Notes: a model not told the origin generated them from the letters alone. Shown: positions 8,464-16,594, numbered from the stretch's first letter. The stretch: 39,017 nt of DNA from Actinomycetota bacterium (GCA_020062425.1 JAGUWJ010000168.1:1-39017); one strand, 5' to 3'. Numbers and translations are program-made.

Positions 8464-9567
8464 TTGATGAGCACTGATTTCGAGAGACTGACGAGAAGAG
8501 AGATAAGAGACCTCCCCGTCTACAGCCCCGGGCTCGGCATAGAAGATGTCAAGCGGATATACGGCGTGAGCGAAGTGGTGAAACTCGGCTCCAACGAGAA
8601 CCCGTTGGGGCCGTCTCCGCTCGCGGTGGAAGCGATCAGAGGGGCCGCTGGAACGGTATCCATATACCCCGACGGAGCATGTACGGAGCTGCGTAGTAAG
8701 CTGTCCGAGAAGCTGCGGGTCGCGCCGGAGAGGTTCATCTTCGGCAACGGTACGGATGAGATAATAGATCTCATCTTCTTTGCCTTCTTCAACCAGGGCG
8801 ATGTGGCTGTCATGGGAGATCCCACCTTCTCGTCTTACTTTCTCTCGGGAATGACCATGGGAGCGGCTCTCTCCTATGTGCCGCTCTGCGATCACTGCCA
8901 CCTGGTGGACGAGATGATCGCCGCGGTGGACGAGCGGACCAAGGCGGTCTTCATCGGCACACCGCACAACCCCACTGGTACCATATGCACCGCACGGGAA
9001 CTGGAGCTGGCCCTGGAGGCTCTGCCGCCGGAGGTCCTGCTCGTGTGGGACGAGGCGTACTGCGAGTACGTCGACGATCCCTCGTACCCCGACAGCCTCG
9101 AGTACCTGGACCGATTTCCAAACCTGCTCGTGCTGAGGACCTTCTCCAAGATATACGGCCTGGCGGGCCTCAGAGTGGGCTACGGCATGACTGCCCCGGG
9201 TGTCGTCGACTATCTTGAGAGGGTACGGCCCCCGTTCAACGTGAACAGCCTGGGGCAGGTCGCCGCAATCGCCGCGCTTGATGACGAGGAGCACGTGAAG
9301 AGGAGCAGGGCGACGAACGCGGAGGGCAAGCGCTTCCTGGACGGTGAGTTCCGGCGCCTGGGGCTCGACCCGATTCCCACGCAGGCGAACTTCATACTTG
9401 TCCGGTTCGACGAGGTGACAGAAGACCTGGCCGGAAAGCTTCTGGAGAAGGGGATCATCGTCAGAGATGGAGATTCGCTCGGCTACCCCGGCCACGTGAG
9501 GGTCACCGTAGGAACGCCCGAGCAGAACAGGGCCGTCATCGGAGCCCTGGAGGAGATCCTGGGCTGA
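8464..9567 (+). CDS. hisC: Histidinol-phosphate aminotransferase
   Basis: KLGSNENPLGPSP, GNGTDEIIDL, PHNPTGTICT, DEAYCEY, RTFSKIYGLAGLRVGYG (PLP Lys). Confidence 0.92.
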   Translation: MMSTDFERLTRREIRDLPVYSPGLGIEDVKRIYGVSEVVKLGSNENPLGPSPLAVEAIRGAAGTVSIYPDGACTELRSKLSEKLRVAPERFIFGNGTDEIIDLIFFAFFNQGDVAVMGDPTFSSYFLSGMTMGAALSYVPLCDHCHLVDEMIAAVDERTKAVFIGTPHNPTGTICTARELELALEALPPEVLLVWDEAYCEYVDDPSYPDSLEYLDRFPNLLVLRTFSKIYGLAGLRVGYGMTAPGVVDYLERVRPPFNVNSLGQVAAIAALDDEEHVKRSRATNAEGKRFLDGEFRRLGLDPIPTQANFILVRFDEVTEDLAGKLLEKGIIVRDGDSLGYPGHVRVTVGTPEQNRAVIGALEEILG

Positions 9568-9593
9568 GTGCCTCGGACTGGAGGAACCAGAGC

Positions 9594-10802
9594 TTGAAAG
9601 CGACAATCGTCATTCCCTCGTACTGGGGCAGGCGCTCGACCGAGCCGCTCAACATGGACGACGCGGTGTACGACCACCCCACCCCTCTCGACGTGACGGG
9701 GACTCTAGGGCGGGCTCTCGTGAGTATCGATGTGCTCGAGAACAGGGACTTCAACGTAGTGGTTCTCGCGTGCGCCACCAACCCCGAGATAGCGACGGAC
9801 GTCGAGAGAAGGGTAAGCGAAATAACCGAGCCGGTGCGATCGAAGTTCCCGGTTGCGGTGCTGTCACACTCCTTCGAGCAGCGGATGAAGGAACATGTCA
9901 TTGAGGAGGCCGGACCCGGTGTAGACCCCGACGTGGTCTCGCTCACGGGTTACTCGAACATACGGAACATGTGCCTGCTGGCGGCGGAAATGGCCGGTTC
10001 TGAGGTAGCAGTCCTTTTCGACGACGACGAGGTATACGAGGATCCGCGCTACCTGGACCGGGTGTTCGAGAATATCGGTCGGGAGCGTGACGGGAGGTTT
10101 GTCGGCGCGCTCGCTGGATACTACATAAGGCCGGAGGGAGGCTACCTCATCCCGCCGCCGGATGACTGGTATATGGCGGAGTGGCCGATGGTGCCGCTGA
10201 TGAACGAGTCGTTCGGTCTGATAGGGGAAGGGCCAAGGCTGAAGCCTACCCCGTTCGTCTTCGGCGGCAATATGGTGGTCCATCGCGATGTATGGAGGAA
10301 GGTCGCCTTCGACCCCAACGTACGAAGGGGAGAGGATATCGATTATCTTACCAACTGCAAATTCTTCGACATCGACTTCATGCTGGATAACGAGCTGTCA
10401 ATAAGGCACCTGCCGCCGTCCAGCACGGTCCCGGCCTGGCAGCATTTCCGGGAGAACATCTACAGATTCATCTACGCGCGCGAGAAGCTGGCAGGGCAGG
10501 TGCCGACGGAAGGACTCAGGATGGTCGATGTCAGCGAGCTCGACCCGTACCCCGGCAGGTGCATGCGGGACGACCTGGAGGACATGATATTCAAGACCTG
10601 TGTATTGCAGGGACTCTTCTATCTGGACAGGGGAGACGAGCTCGGGTTTACCGAGAGCATGCGGAACGTGAAGCATGCCCGTTTCGACGCACGGCCGCAG
10701 CACGACCCCTTCACCTGGTACCTCGAGTTCAACCGGCGCTGGACCCGGCTGCTGGAGTTCCTCGCCGCCGACGACACGTTATCCCGCGAGCTTCCGTTCT
10801 AG
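9594..10802 (+). CDS. Putative glycosyltransferase (GT-A type)
   Basis: MKATIVIPSYWGR N-terminus, acidic motif FDDDEVYEDPRYLD, FVFGGNMVVHRDVW. Confidence 0.65.
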   Translation: MKATIVIPSYWGRRSTEPLNMDDAVYDHPTPLDVTGTLGRALVSIDVLENRDFNVVVLACATNPEIATDVERRVSEITEPVRSKFPVAVLSHSFEQRMKEHVIEEAGPGVDPDVVSLTGYSNIRNMCLLAAEMAGSEVAVLFDDDEVYEDPRYLDRVFENIGRERDGRFVGALAGYYIRPEGGYLIPPPDDWYMAEWPMVPLMNESFGLIGEGPRLKPTPFVFGGNMVVHRDVWRKVAFDPNVRRGEDIDYLTNCKFFDIDFMLDNELSIRHLPPSSTVPAWQHFRENIYRFIYAREKLAGQVPTEGLRMVDVSELDPYPGRCMRDDLEDMIFKTCVLQGLFYLDRGDELGFTESMRNVKHARFDARPQHDPFTWYLEFNRRWTRLLEFLAADDTLSRELPF

Positions 10803-10845
10803 AGCAAGACTTCCATTGGGGACGGACCCTTTACCGTAAATCCCC

Positions 10846-10948
10846 GTTGGGACTTCCGTTGGTGTCAGGCACCAAGGGAAGTTTTCTGGTTGAATGCCAG
10901 TAACTGGCATGACTTCCCTTGGTGCCTGACACCAACGGAAGTCCCAAC
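10846..10948. repeat. Perfect 37-bp inverted repeat (REP/BIME-like) with inner 17-nt palindrome
   Basis: Left arm 10846-10882 GTTGGGACTTCCGTTGGTGTCAGGCACCAAGGGAAGT is the exact reverse complement of 10912-10948; spacer holds ATGCCAGTAACTGGCAT (10894-10910). Confidence 0.9.
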
Positions 10949-11035
10949 CGAAATATGGAACGCAAATGGGTGGGGAGACTGTGCAAAGTGTCGAAAACAT
11001 AATGGGATAACTTGAAGTAGAAGAACGGCCTGGGT

Positions 11036-12277
11036 ATGACTGTTTTAGAAAAAGCAGTGATAGATGACCTCGAAGCGATAGGGAGTGCCGACATACTCGT
11101 CGGCATCCCTTCTTTCCGCAACGCAGATACAATCGCACATGTGGTCAAGCAAGCTGCTCATGGGCTCGTAGAGTATTTTCCGGGTATGAAGCCCGTGCTC
11201 GTCAACTCGGACGGCGGCTCAACCGACCGCACCAGGGACGTCGTTCTCTCTACTGAAGTGCCCTCGCAAGTCAGAAAGATAGTAACGCCATACAGAGGTA
11301 TCGCCGGTAAGGGAAGCGCCTTCAAGACGATCTTCGAGATAGCGACCAGGCTCGGGGTGAAGGCCTGCATAGTCGTCGATTCGGACCTTCGCAGCATAAC
11401 TCCCGAATGGATGAAGAACCTGGGCGGACCTGTGCTGGAAGAGAAGTACGACTTCGTGACCCCGCACTACCTCCGCTACAAGTATGACGGAACGATCACC
11501 AACGCCCTGGCATATCCCCTGACCCGGGCGCTTTACGGCAAGCGCATACGCCAGCCCATCGGCGGCGACTTCGGGTTTTCCGGTGAACTGGCGGCGGTCT
11601 ACTCGGAGCGGGACGTCTGGGAGACGGACATCGCCAGGTTCGGCATAGACATCTGGATGACCACCCTTGCTGTAAACGAGAGTTTCCGCATCTGCCAGGC
11701 TTGCATGGGTCTGAAGCTGCACAACAACAAGGACCCCGGCAGCGACCTCGCCGCCATGTTCCGCCAGGTGACCGGCACCATGTTCGACCTCATGAGGACG
11801 TACGAGGAAAAATGGATGGAAGTCCATAAGTCTACCCCCGCGCCGGTCCTGGGGGAGGAGTGCAAGGAGGAACCTGACGTCGCGGAGGTCTCCTACGAGA
11901 ACCTGCTGGACCACTTCCGCAAAGGCTTCGAGGAGCTTGGTGACGTATGGCGGATCATCCTTCGCCGGGAGAACTTCCGCCAGGTGGAGGCGGCTTACAG
12001 GGCGAGCGACGAACAATTCGAGTTCTCCAGCGGCCTGTGGGTCCGCGTGGTCTACGACTTCGCCATCGGGTATAACTTCGGGCCGCTCTGCTCGGAGGAC
12101 GTCATCGACGCACTGCTTGCCCTTTTCTGCGCGCGCACGGCGCGCTTCGTGAGAAAGACTGAAAACCTCACCTCCTACGAGGCTGAGATAGAAGTAGAGC
12201 GTACAGCGGAGAACTTCGAGGTGCTCAAGGATTACCTGCGGTTCTACTGGAACGCCGCTCAAGAAGCCTGCTCCTGA
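11036..12277 (+). CDS. Glycosyltransferase, GT81-like (glucosylglycerate / glucosyl-3-phosphoglycerate synthase-like)
   Basis: GIPSFRNADTIAHVV, VNSDGGSTDRT, GKGSAFKTIFEIA, VVDSDLRSITPEWM, RALYGKRIRQPIGGDFGFSGELA, FGIDIWMTT match remembered GT81 members. Confidence 0.75.
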   Translation: MTVLEKAVIDDLEAIGSADILVGIPSFRNADTIAHVVKQAAHGLVEYFPGMKPVLVNSDGGSTDRTRDVVLSTEVPSQVRKIVTPYRGIAGKGSAFKTIFEIATRLGVKACIVVDSDLRSITPEWMKNLGGPVLEEKYDFVTPHYLRYKYDGTITNALAYPLTRALYGKRIRQPIGGDFGFSGELAAVYSERDVWETDIARFGIDIWMTTLAVNESFRICQACMGLKLHNNKDPGSDLAAMFRQVTGTMFDLMRTYEEKWMEVHKSTPAPVLGEECKEEPDVAEVSYENLLDHFRKGFEELGDVWRIILRRENFRQVEAAYRASDEQFEFSSGLWVRVVYDFAIGYNFGPLCSEDVIDALLALFCARTARFVRKTENLTSYEAEIEVERTAENFEVLKDYLRFYWNAAQEACS

Positions 12278-12298
12278 CCAGCCGGGCGCCGGCAGGAC

Positions 12299-13300
12299 TC
12301 AAGTCCCGACCTCATTGACCACGTTATCCAGCTTCTCGCCCTTCAGAGCCTTCACCACGTTCAGCAGGGAAGCTGTTATGATGCGTAGCCTCGACTCGTT
12401 GGAGGCGCCGGCGGTGTGGGGTGTGAGGATGGTGTTGGGTGCACCGATGAGGGGGTTATCGGGTCTTATCGGCTCGTCGACGTACACGTCCACAACAGCT
12501 CCGCCCAGGCGGTTCTCCCTCAGGGCCGAAGCCAGCGCGCGCTCGTCGACCACCTCACCCCTGGCCACGTTCACCAGCACGGCAGTACTCTTCATGAGAT
12601 TTATGCGCCTCGCGTCGAGAAGGTTTGCCGTTTCCTCGGTAAGGGGAGCGTGGAGGCTCACCACGTCTGCCGATGCCAGAAGCTCGTCGAGGTCCAAGAA
12701 GCTCACCCCGAGCTCCCGCTCATCTTCGGAGGGAAGCCTCACCACGTCGTAATAGACGATGGAGCAGCCGAATACACAGGCCCGCGCCGCGACCTCGCGA
12801 CCAATGCGGCCCATGCCGACGATGTCCAGCACCTTGCCGCAAAGCTCGAAGACGCCGTGTCCCGCCATCTCGTCCTGGGCCCATTCGGCACGCTGGGTCT
12901 TCTCGTTCTGCAGAATGAGTTTTTTCAGGCACGCCAGCGCGCCCAGGATGGTATGCTCGGCTACCGCCACGGCGTTAGCTCCGGCTGCGTTTGCGACGGG
13001 GATGCCCTGGCGCGCCGCCTCTTCGACGTCGAGATGCTGGTAGCCAACCGACGGCTGCTGGATAAGAAGGCACGGAGCGGCCGCCCTCATGGCTTCGGCG
13101 TCCATCCCAATGTGGAACGAGTAGTCGCCGACGATTATGTCAGCGCCGGCCACTTCTTCCAGGAACTCCTCCCGGTTTGCGCCCTCGAAAGAGCGGACCT
13201 CGTACTCCCCGTGGTCGTCGCTCGCGACTACCGCACTGATCAGGGACCTCACGAGTTCCGCTGGAAGCGGCGACAGGACCAGGATTCTCTTTACAGCCAT
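12299..13300 (-). CDS. D-isomer-specific 2-hydroxyacid dehydrogenase
   Basis: DIVGMGRIGREVAARA Rossmann motif, VNVARGEVVDERAL, HTAGASNESRLR; likely start at MAVKRILVLSPLP (13300). ORF open to 13348. Confidence 0.88.
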   Translation of the reverse strand: MAVKRILVLSPLPAELVRSLISAVVASDDHGEYEVRSFEGANREEFLEEVAGADIIVGDYSFHIGMDAEAMRAAAPCLLIQQPSVGYQHLDVEEAARQGIPVANAAGANAVAVAEHTILGALACLKKLILQNEKTQRAEWAQDEMAGHGVFELCGKVLDIVGMGRIGREVAARACVFGCSIVYYDVVRLPSEDERELGVSFLDLDELLASADVVSLHAPLTEETANLLDARRINLMKSTAVLVNVARGEVVDERALASALRENRLGGAVVDVYVDEPIRPDNPLIGAPNTILTPHTAGASNESRLRIITASLLNVVKALKGEKLDNVVNEVGT

Positions 13301-13360
13301 ATCCATCCCTTGACTCCCAACCTTCAATGAGAAGACACCGCAGTTCAAAGGATCGTCCGT

Positions 13361-13389
13361 AAAAAGCAGAAAGCCCCTTTCGGGGCTTT
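13361..13389 (-). terminator. Intrinsic terminator of the Cys-peptide transcript
   Basis: Minus strand AAAGCCCC-GAAA-GGGGCTTT (13389-13370), GAAA tetraloop, then CTGCTTTTT (T-run at 13365-13361). Follows the TAG of the 20-aa ORF by a few nt. Confidence 0.8.
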
Positions 13390-13394
13390 TTCCG

Positions 13395-13457
13395 CTAGCA
13401 GCTCTTTGAGCACTTGCAGGTGCTCGAGGCCTTCTTGGCCAGCTTCACGATTTTCAC
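13395..13457 (-). CDS. 20-aa Cys-rich micropeptide, candidate RiPP precursor
   Basis: GTG 13457 to TAG 13397-13395: M(V)KIVKLAKKASSTCKCSKSC*. SD GAAGGGGGGG just upstream; no in-frame alternative ATG/GTG/TTG before an upstream TAA. Below the ORF-track size cutoff. Confidence 0.65.
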   Translation of the reverse strand: MKIVKLAKKASSTCKCSKSC

Positions 13458-13493
13458 CGTGACCCCCCCTTCTGGTTGGGTAATGCACAGACA

Positions 13494-13522
13494 ATATTAC
13501 ATCCACCAGGGCTCGTTTTCAA
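13494..13522 (-). promoter_or_regulatory. Putative sigma70 promoter of the Cys-peptide gene
   Basis: Minus strand TTGAAA (13522-13517) - 17 nt - TAATAT (13499-13494), about 40 nt upstream of the GTG. Confidence 0.65.
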
Positions 13523-13608
13523 CGCCGGAAGCAGAAGTGCGAGATGCAAAACCAGACGACTTGACTTGCGCATCGGAGATGCCTGTTAATAGTCGAGGAG
13601 GTGAGGGC

Positions 13609-13836
13609 ATGGCCCGTTTCGATGGTTTCCAGTCGAGGGTGGGTCCGTTCGTGAGGGGAGAGCTCAACATGAATGACGACCCCGAGGAGTTCAAGCGCCT
13701 CATCTGCGCCGATTGCGAGTTCTTCACACCGGGGGAGGACGAAGAGCTCGAGTGCGGATGCTACCACATCCTGATGCGCCTCTTAGAGAACGGGCGCGTG
13801 ACACTGGAGCAGCTCTCTCGTGACCTCGAGGGCTAG
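13609..13836 (+). CDS. 75-aa CxxC/CxC protein, upstream partner of radical SAM enzyme
   Basis: ATG 13609 with SD GAGGAGGTGAGGGC; MARFDGFQSRVGPFVRGELNMNDDPEEFKRLICADCEFFTPGEDEELECGCYHILMRLLENGRVTLEQLSRDLEG. The 13414 upstream extension in the ORF track is antisense to the peptide gene and unlikely to be coding. Confidence 0.8.
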   Translation: MARFDGFQSRVGPFVRGELNMNDDPEEFKRLICADCEFFTPGEDEELECGCYHILMRLLENGRVTLEQLSRDLEG

Positions 13837-14998
13837 GTTCCTGGGGTTGGGCAGGAGCTTCTTCCTGAAAGAACTGGAGTACCCTGCCGTATACGACACG
13901 TCGAGCGATGAGCTGTACCAGGTCGATGCCAACGGTCTCCGGGAACTCGCCCGCGCGGATGGGTCACTCGATCGGGCGGACGCAAGGTTTCCACGAGAGT
14001 TCCTCGATTTCTGCCTCGAGGAGGGCGTCCTGGTGGCAGGAGACAGCCCCTGGAGCCGAGAGGTCACCGTAGGTCGAAACGAGCGGCCGTCTCTCAGGTA
14101 CCTCATGATAGAGATCACAAGGAAGTGCAACCTCTCATGCAGGCACTGCTACCTGGGAGAGTCCAGCGGGATCGATATGAGCGTGAAGACGCTCGAGAAG
14201 GTACTGGATGAGTTCGAGCAGATGGGCGGCCTTCGCCTGATCGTCACCGGCGGCGAACCGCTGCTCCACCCGGAGTTCGAGAAGATAAGCTCCCTGTGTG
14301 CCGGCAGGTCCTTTCGCACGATCCTGGTGACCAACGGGACTCTTATAGATGAGCGGACTGCGCGCGCCCTCGAGTTCCAGGAGGTGCAGATATCAATAGA
14401 CGGGACCGAGGCGGGGCACGACTTCATGAGGGGGAAGGGGTGCTTCAAGGAGGCTTTGCGGGGCCTGGAAAACCTCAAATATGCGGAATCCGACGTCTCC
14501 GTTGCGACCATGGTCCATCAGCGTAACATCGAAGAGCTGGATGCGCTGGAAACGCTGGTCAGGAGCTTTGGGGCCGTATCGTGGACGCTAGACGTCCCCT
14601 GTGAGTCCGGAAGGCTGGCCGACGGGGCCGATACCGTCATGCCGGACCTGGCGGAAGCGGCTCGCGAGATGGATAGGGCGTTCGGCTCAGAGCAGCACGA
14701 GCCATCGGGGGATCACGCCTGCGGGGCACACCTGGCGCTGGTCAAGCCTGACGGGGATATGGTCAAGTGCGGTTTCTACGAAGATGTTTCAGGCGGCAGC
14801 ATCGAGCGGGGCTTGAGAGAGGCCTGGCTCAGGCTTCCGCGCATGAGGATCTGCGAGTTGGATTGCTACTGCGACCACCTGCAAGAGTGCGGGGGAGGAT
14901 GCAGGTTCCGCGCGGAGACGCATTTCGGCAGGAACGGGCCCGACCCGTTGAAGTGCATCCAGTTCGGTGTGAGCCCGCCCGGACGAGGTGCGTCTTAA
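13820..14998 (+). CDS. Radical SAM/SPASM-domain protein with PqqD/RRE-like N-terminus
   Basis: Radical SAM ITRKCNLSCRHCYLG (CX3CX2C), VTGGEPLLHPEF; C-terminal Cys cluster CG...KCGF...ICELDCYCDHLQECGGGC...KC; N-terminus FFLKELEYPAVYDTSSDELYQVDANGLRELARADGS...FLDFCLEEGVLVAGD. GTG start overlaps preceding ORF. Confidence 0.85.
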   Translation: MTSRARFLGLGRSFFLKELEYPAVYDTSSDELYQVDANGLRELARADGSLDRADARFPREFLDFCLEEGVLVAGDSPWSREVTVGRNERPSLRYLMIEITRKCNLSCRHCYLGESSGIDMSVKTLEKVLDEFEQMGGLRLIVTGGEPLLHPEFEKISSLCAGRSFRTILVTNGTLIDERTARALEFQEVQISIDGTEAGHDFMRGKGCFKEALRGLENLKYAESDVSVATMVHQRNIEELDALETLVRSFGAVSWTLDVPCESGRLADGADTVMPDLAEAAREMDRAFGSEQHEPSGDHACGAHLALVKPDGDMVKCGFYEDVSGGSIERGLREAWLRLPRMRICELDCYCDHLQECGGGCRFRAETHFGRNGPDPLKCIQFGVSPPGRGAS

Positions 14999-15184
14999 TG
15001 TGGAAAAGCCGAATGGGCGAGCACTCCACCACAATATATTGAGTCTTAACCTTCAATAATCCCCAATATATTCCACAAATTAACATCTCATCCCAATATT
15101 CCGGGTAAGACACCAAGATTTTCCGCAGAAATCGCTAAAGAAAGTGGTCTTTTGTAGCCGATAGTGTTGCAAAGGGGCGAGTAA

Positions 15185-15214
15185 TGGTGTAAAGTGGTGA
15201 AGCGTGGAGAGGTG
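15185..15214 (+). promoter_or_regulatory. Putative MraZ operator (three 10-bp TGG repeats)
   Basis: TGGTGTAAAG / TGGTGAAGCG / TGGAGAGGTG, 10-bp period, immediately upstream of mraZ. Confidence 0.65.
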
Positions 15215-15225
15215 AGAGGTAAGCT

Positions 15226-15648
15226 ATGCTGGTCGGTTCATTACAGAGAGCGGTCGACGCCAAGGGCAGGATAATACTGCCACGCGAGTTCCGTTCCGAC
15301 TTCGAGGGCGGCCTCATGGTGACGAAGGGGCTCGATAACTGCCTGCTGCTTTACCCCATGAGGGAGTGGGAGAACCTCGTCGGGCGCATCGATGAGATGC
15401 CATCCGGGAGCGAGTCGACCAGGAGGTTCACCCGGCTGTTCTTCGCGAACGCGCACCACCTGATGCCCGACGGCCAGGGAAGGGTCCTTGTCCCTCCCCG
15501 TCTCCGCGAGATGGTGGGCATAAAGAACGAAGTGGTCATAGTGGGCCTCTCGAACAAGGCCGAGGTATGGGAACCGGAGAGATGGAGCATATACACCAGC
15601 GAGAACGAGGAGCATTACGAGCAGTCCGCGTCAGACATCGGGGTGTGA
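15226..15648 (+). CDS. mraZ: Transcriptional regulator MraZ
   Basis: MLVGSLQRAVDAKGRIILPREFRSDF...GRVLVPPRLREMVGIKNEVVIVGLSNKAEVWEPERW; first gene of dcw cluster. Confidence 0.96.
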   Translation: MLVGSLQRAVDAKGRIILPREFRSDFEGGLMVTKGLDNCLLLYPMREWENLVGRIDEMPSGSESTRRFTRLFFANAHHLMPDGQGRVLVPPRLREMVGIKNEVVIVGLSNKAEVWEPERWSIYTSENEEHYEQSASDIGV

Positions 15649-15649
15649 T

Positions 15650-16594
15650 GTGGAAGGCGCTGGCAGCGCGGGGCACAGGCCGGTCATGCTGGCCGAAGTT
15701 CTCCAGTACCTTGCGCCAGAGAAAGGAGAAGTGATCGTCGATGGAACACTCGGAGCAGGCGGACACGCTGAAGCTGTCCTTGAAAGGATCGCGCCTGGGG
15801 GCAGGCTCATTGGTATTGACAGAGACCCGGCGGCAGTTGCTGAAGCGCGGAAGCGGCTTGACCCCCTGGGGTCGGCGGTCAGTATACATCGCGAAAATTA
15901 CCGAGATATGCAGTCCGTCCTTGATGGCGAAGGGCTAGAGACGGTTGATGGGATTCTGCTCGACCTGGGGCTCTCATCCATGCAGGTGGACGACCCCGAT
16001 AGGGGCTTCAGCTTCAGGTCGGATGGGCCACTGGACATGCGAATGGGACCTGACGCTACTCAAAAAGCGGAGGAGATCGTGAACACTGAGACCGAGCAGG
16101 AGCTTGCTCGGATCATATTCAGATATGGAGACGAGCGGTGGGCCAGGCGTATCGCCCACTTCATCGTGGAGGCAAGGGAGCGCCGCCCCCTACAGACGAC
16201 CCGCGAGCTTTCGAAAGTCGTGGAGGACGCGGTTCCGGTCTCGGCAAGGCGGGGCCGCAAACACCCGGCTCGAAAGACGTTCCAGGCGCTCCGCGTTGCG
16301 GTGAACAACGAACTCGAGGATCTCAGGGAGGGGATCATTGCAGGAGTCGAACGCCTGGCCCCGTCCGGGCGGATAGTAGTGCTTTCGTATCAGTCTCATG
16401 AGGACAGGATAGTGAAACGCACGTTCAACTCCCTGGCAGGAGGACTCGACTATCCGCCCGGAGGACCGCTCGAGAGCTTACCCGTCCTCGAAGTCCTCAC
16501 CAGGAGGCCTATGCGCGCCTCCGAGAAAGAGATCGAAGACAACCCGCGTGCCAGGAGCGCAAAGCTGCGGGCGGCCGAGAGAAGAGCAGGTTGA
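15650..16594 (+). CDS. rsmH: 16S rRNA (cytosine1402-N4)-methyltransferase
   Basis: GHRPVMLAEVLQYL, DGTLGAGGHAEAVL, ILLDLGLSSMQVDDPDRGFSF, HPARKTFQALRVAVNNEL. Confidence 0.96.
   Translation: MEGAGSAGHRPVMLAEVLQYLAPEKGEVIVDGTLGAGGHAEAVLERIAPGGRLIGIDRDPAAVAEARKRLDPLGSAVSIHRENYRDMQSVLDGEGLETVDGILLDLGLSSMQVDDPDRGFSFRSDGPLDMRMGPDATQKAEEIVNTETEQELARIIFRYGDERWARRIAHFIVEARERRPLQTTRELSKVVEDAVPVSARRGRKHPARKTFQALRVAVNNELEDLREGIIAGVERLAPSGRIVVLSYQSHEDRIVKRTFNSLAGGLDYPPGGPLESLPVLEVLTRRPMRASEKEIEDNPRARSAKLRAAERRAG

Noticed and set aside
8371-9606. 411-aa minus-strand ORF
   Set aside because: Antisense to hisC; low-complexity His/Arg/Val composition typical of shadow frames.
11219-12262. 347-aa minus-strand ORF
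   Set aside because: Antisense shadow of the GT81-like glycosyltransferase.
13414-13608. N-terminal extension of the 13414-13836 ORF
   Set aside because: Antisense to the Cys-peptide gene and its promoter; strong SD places the true start at 13609.
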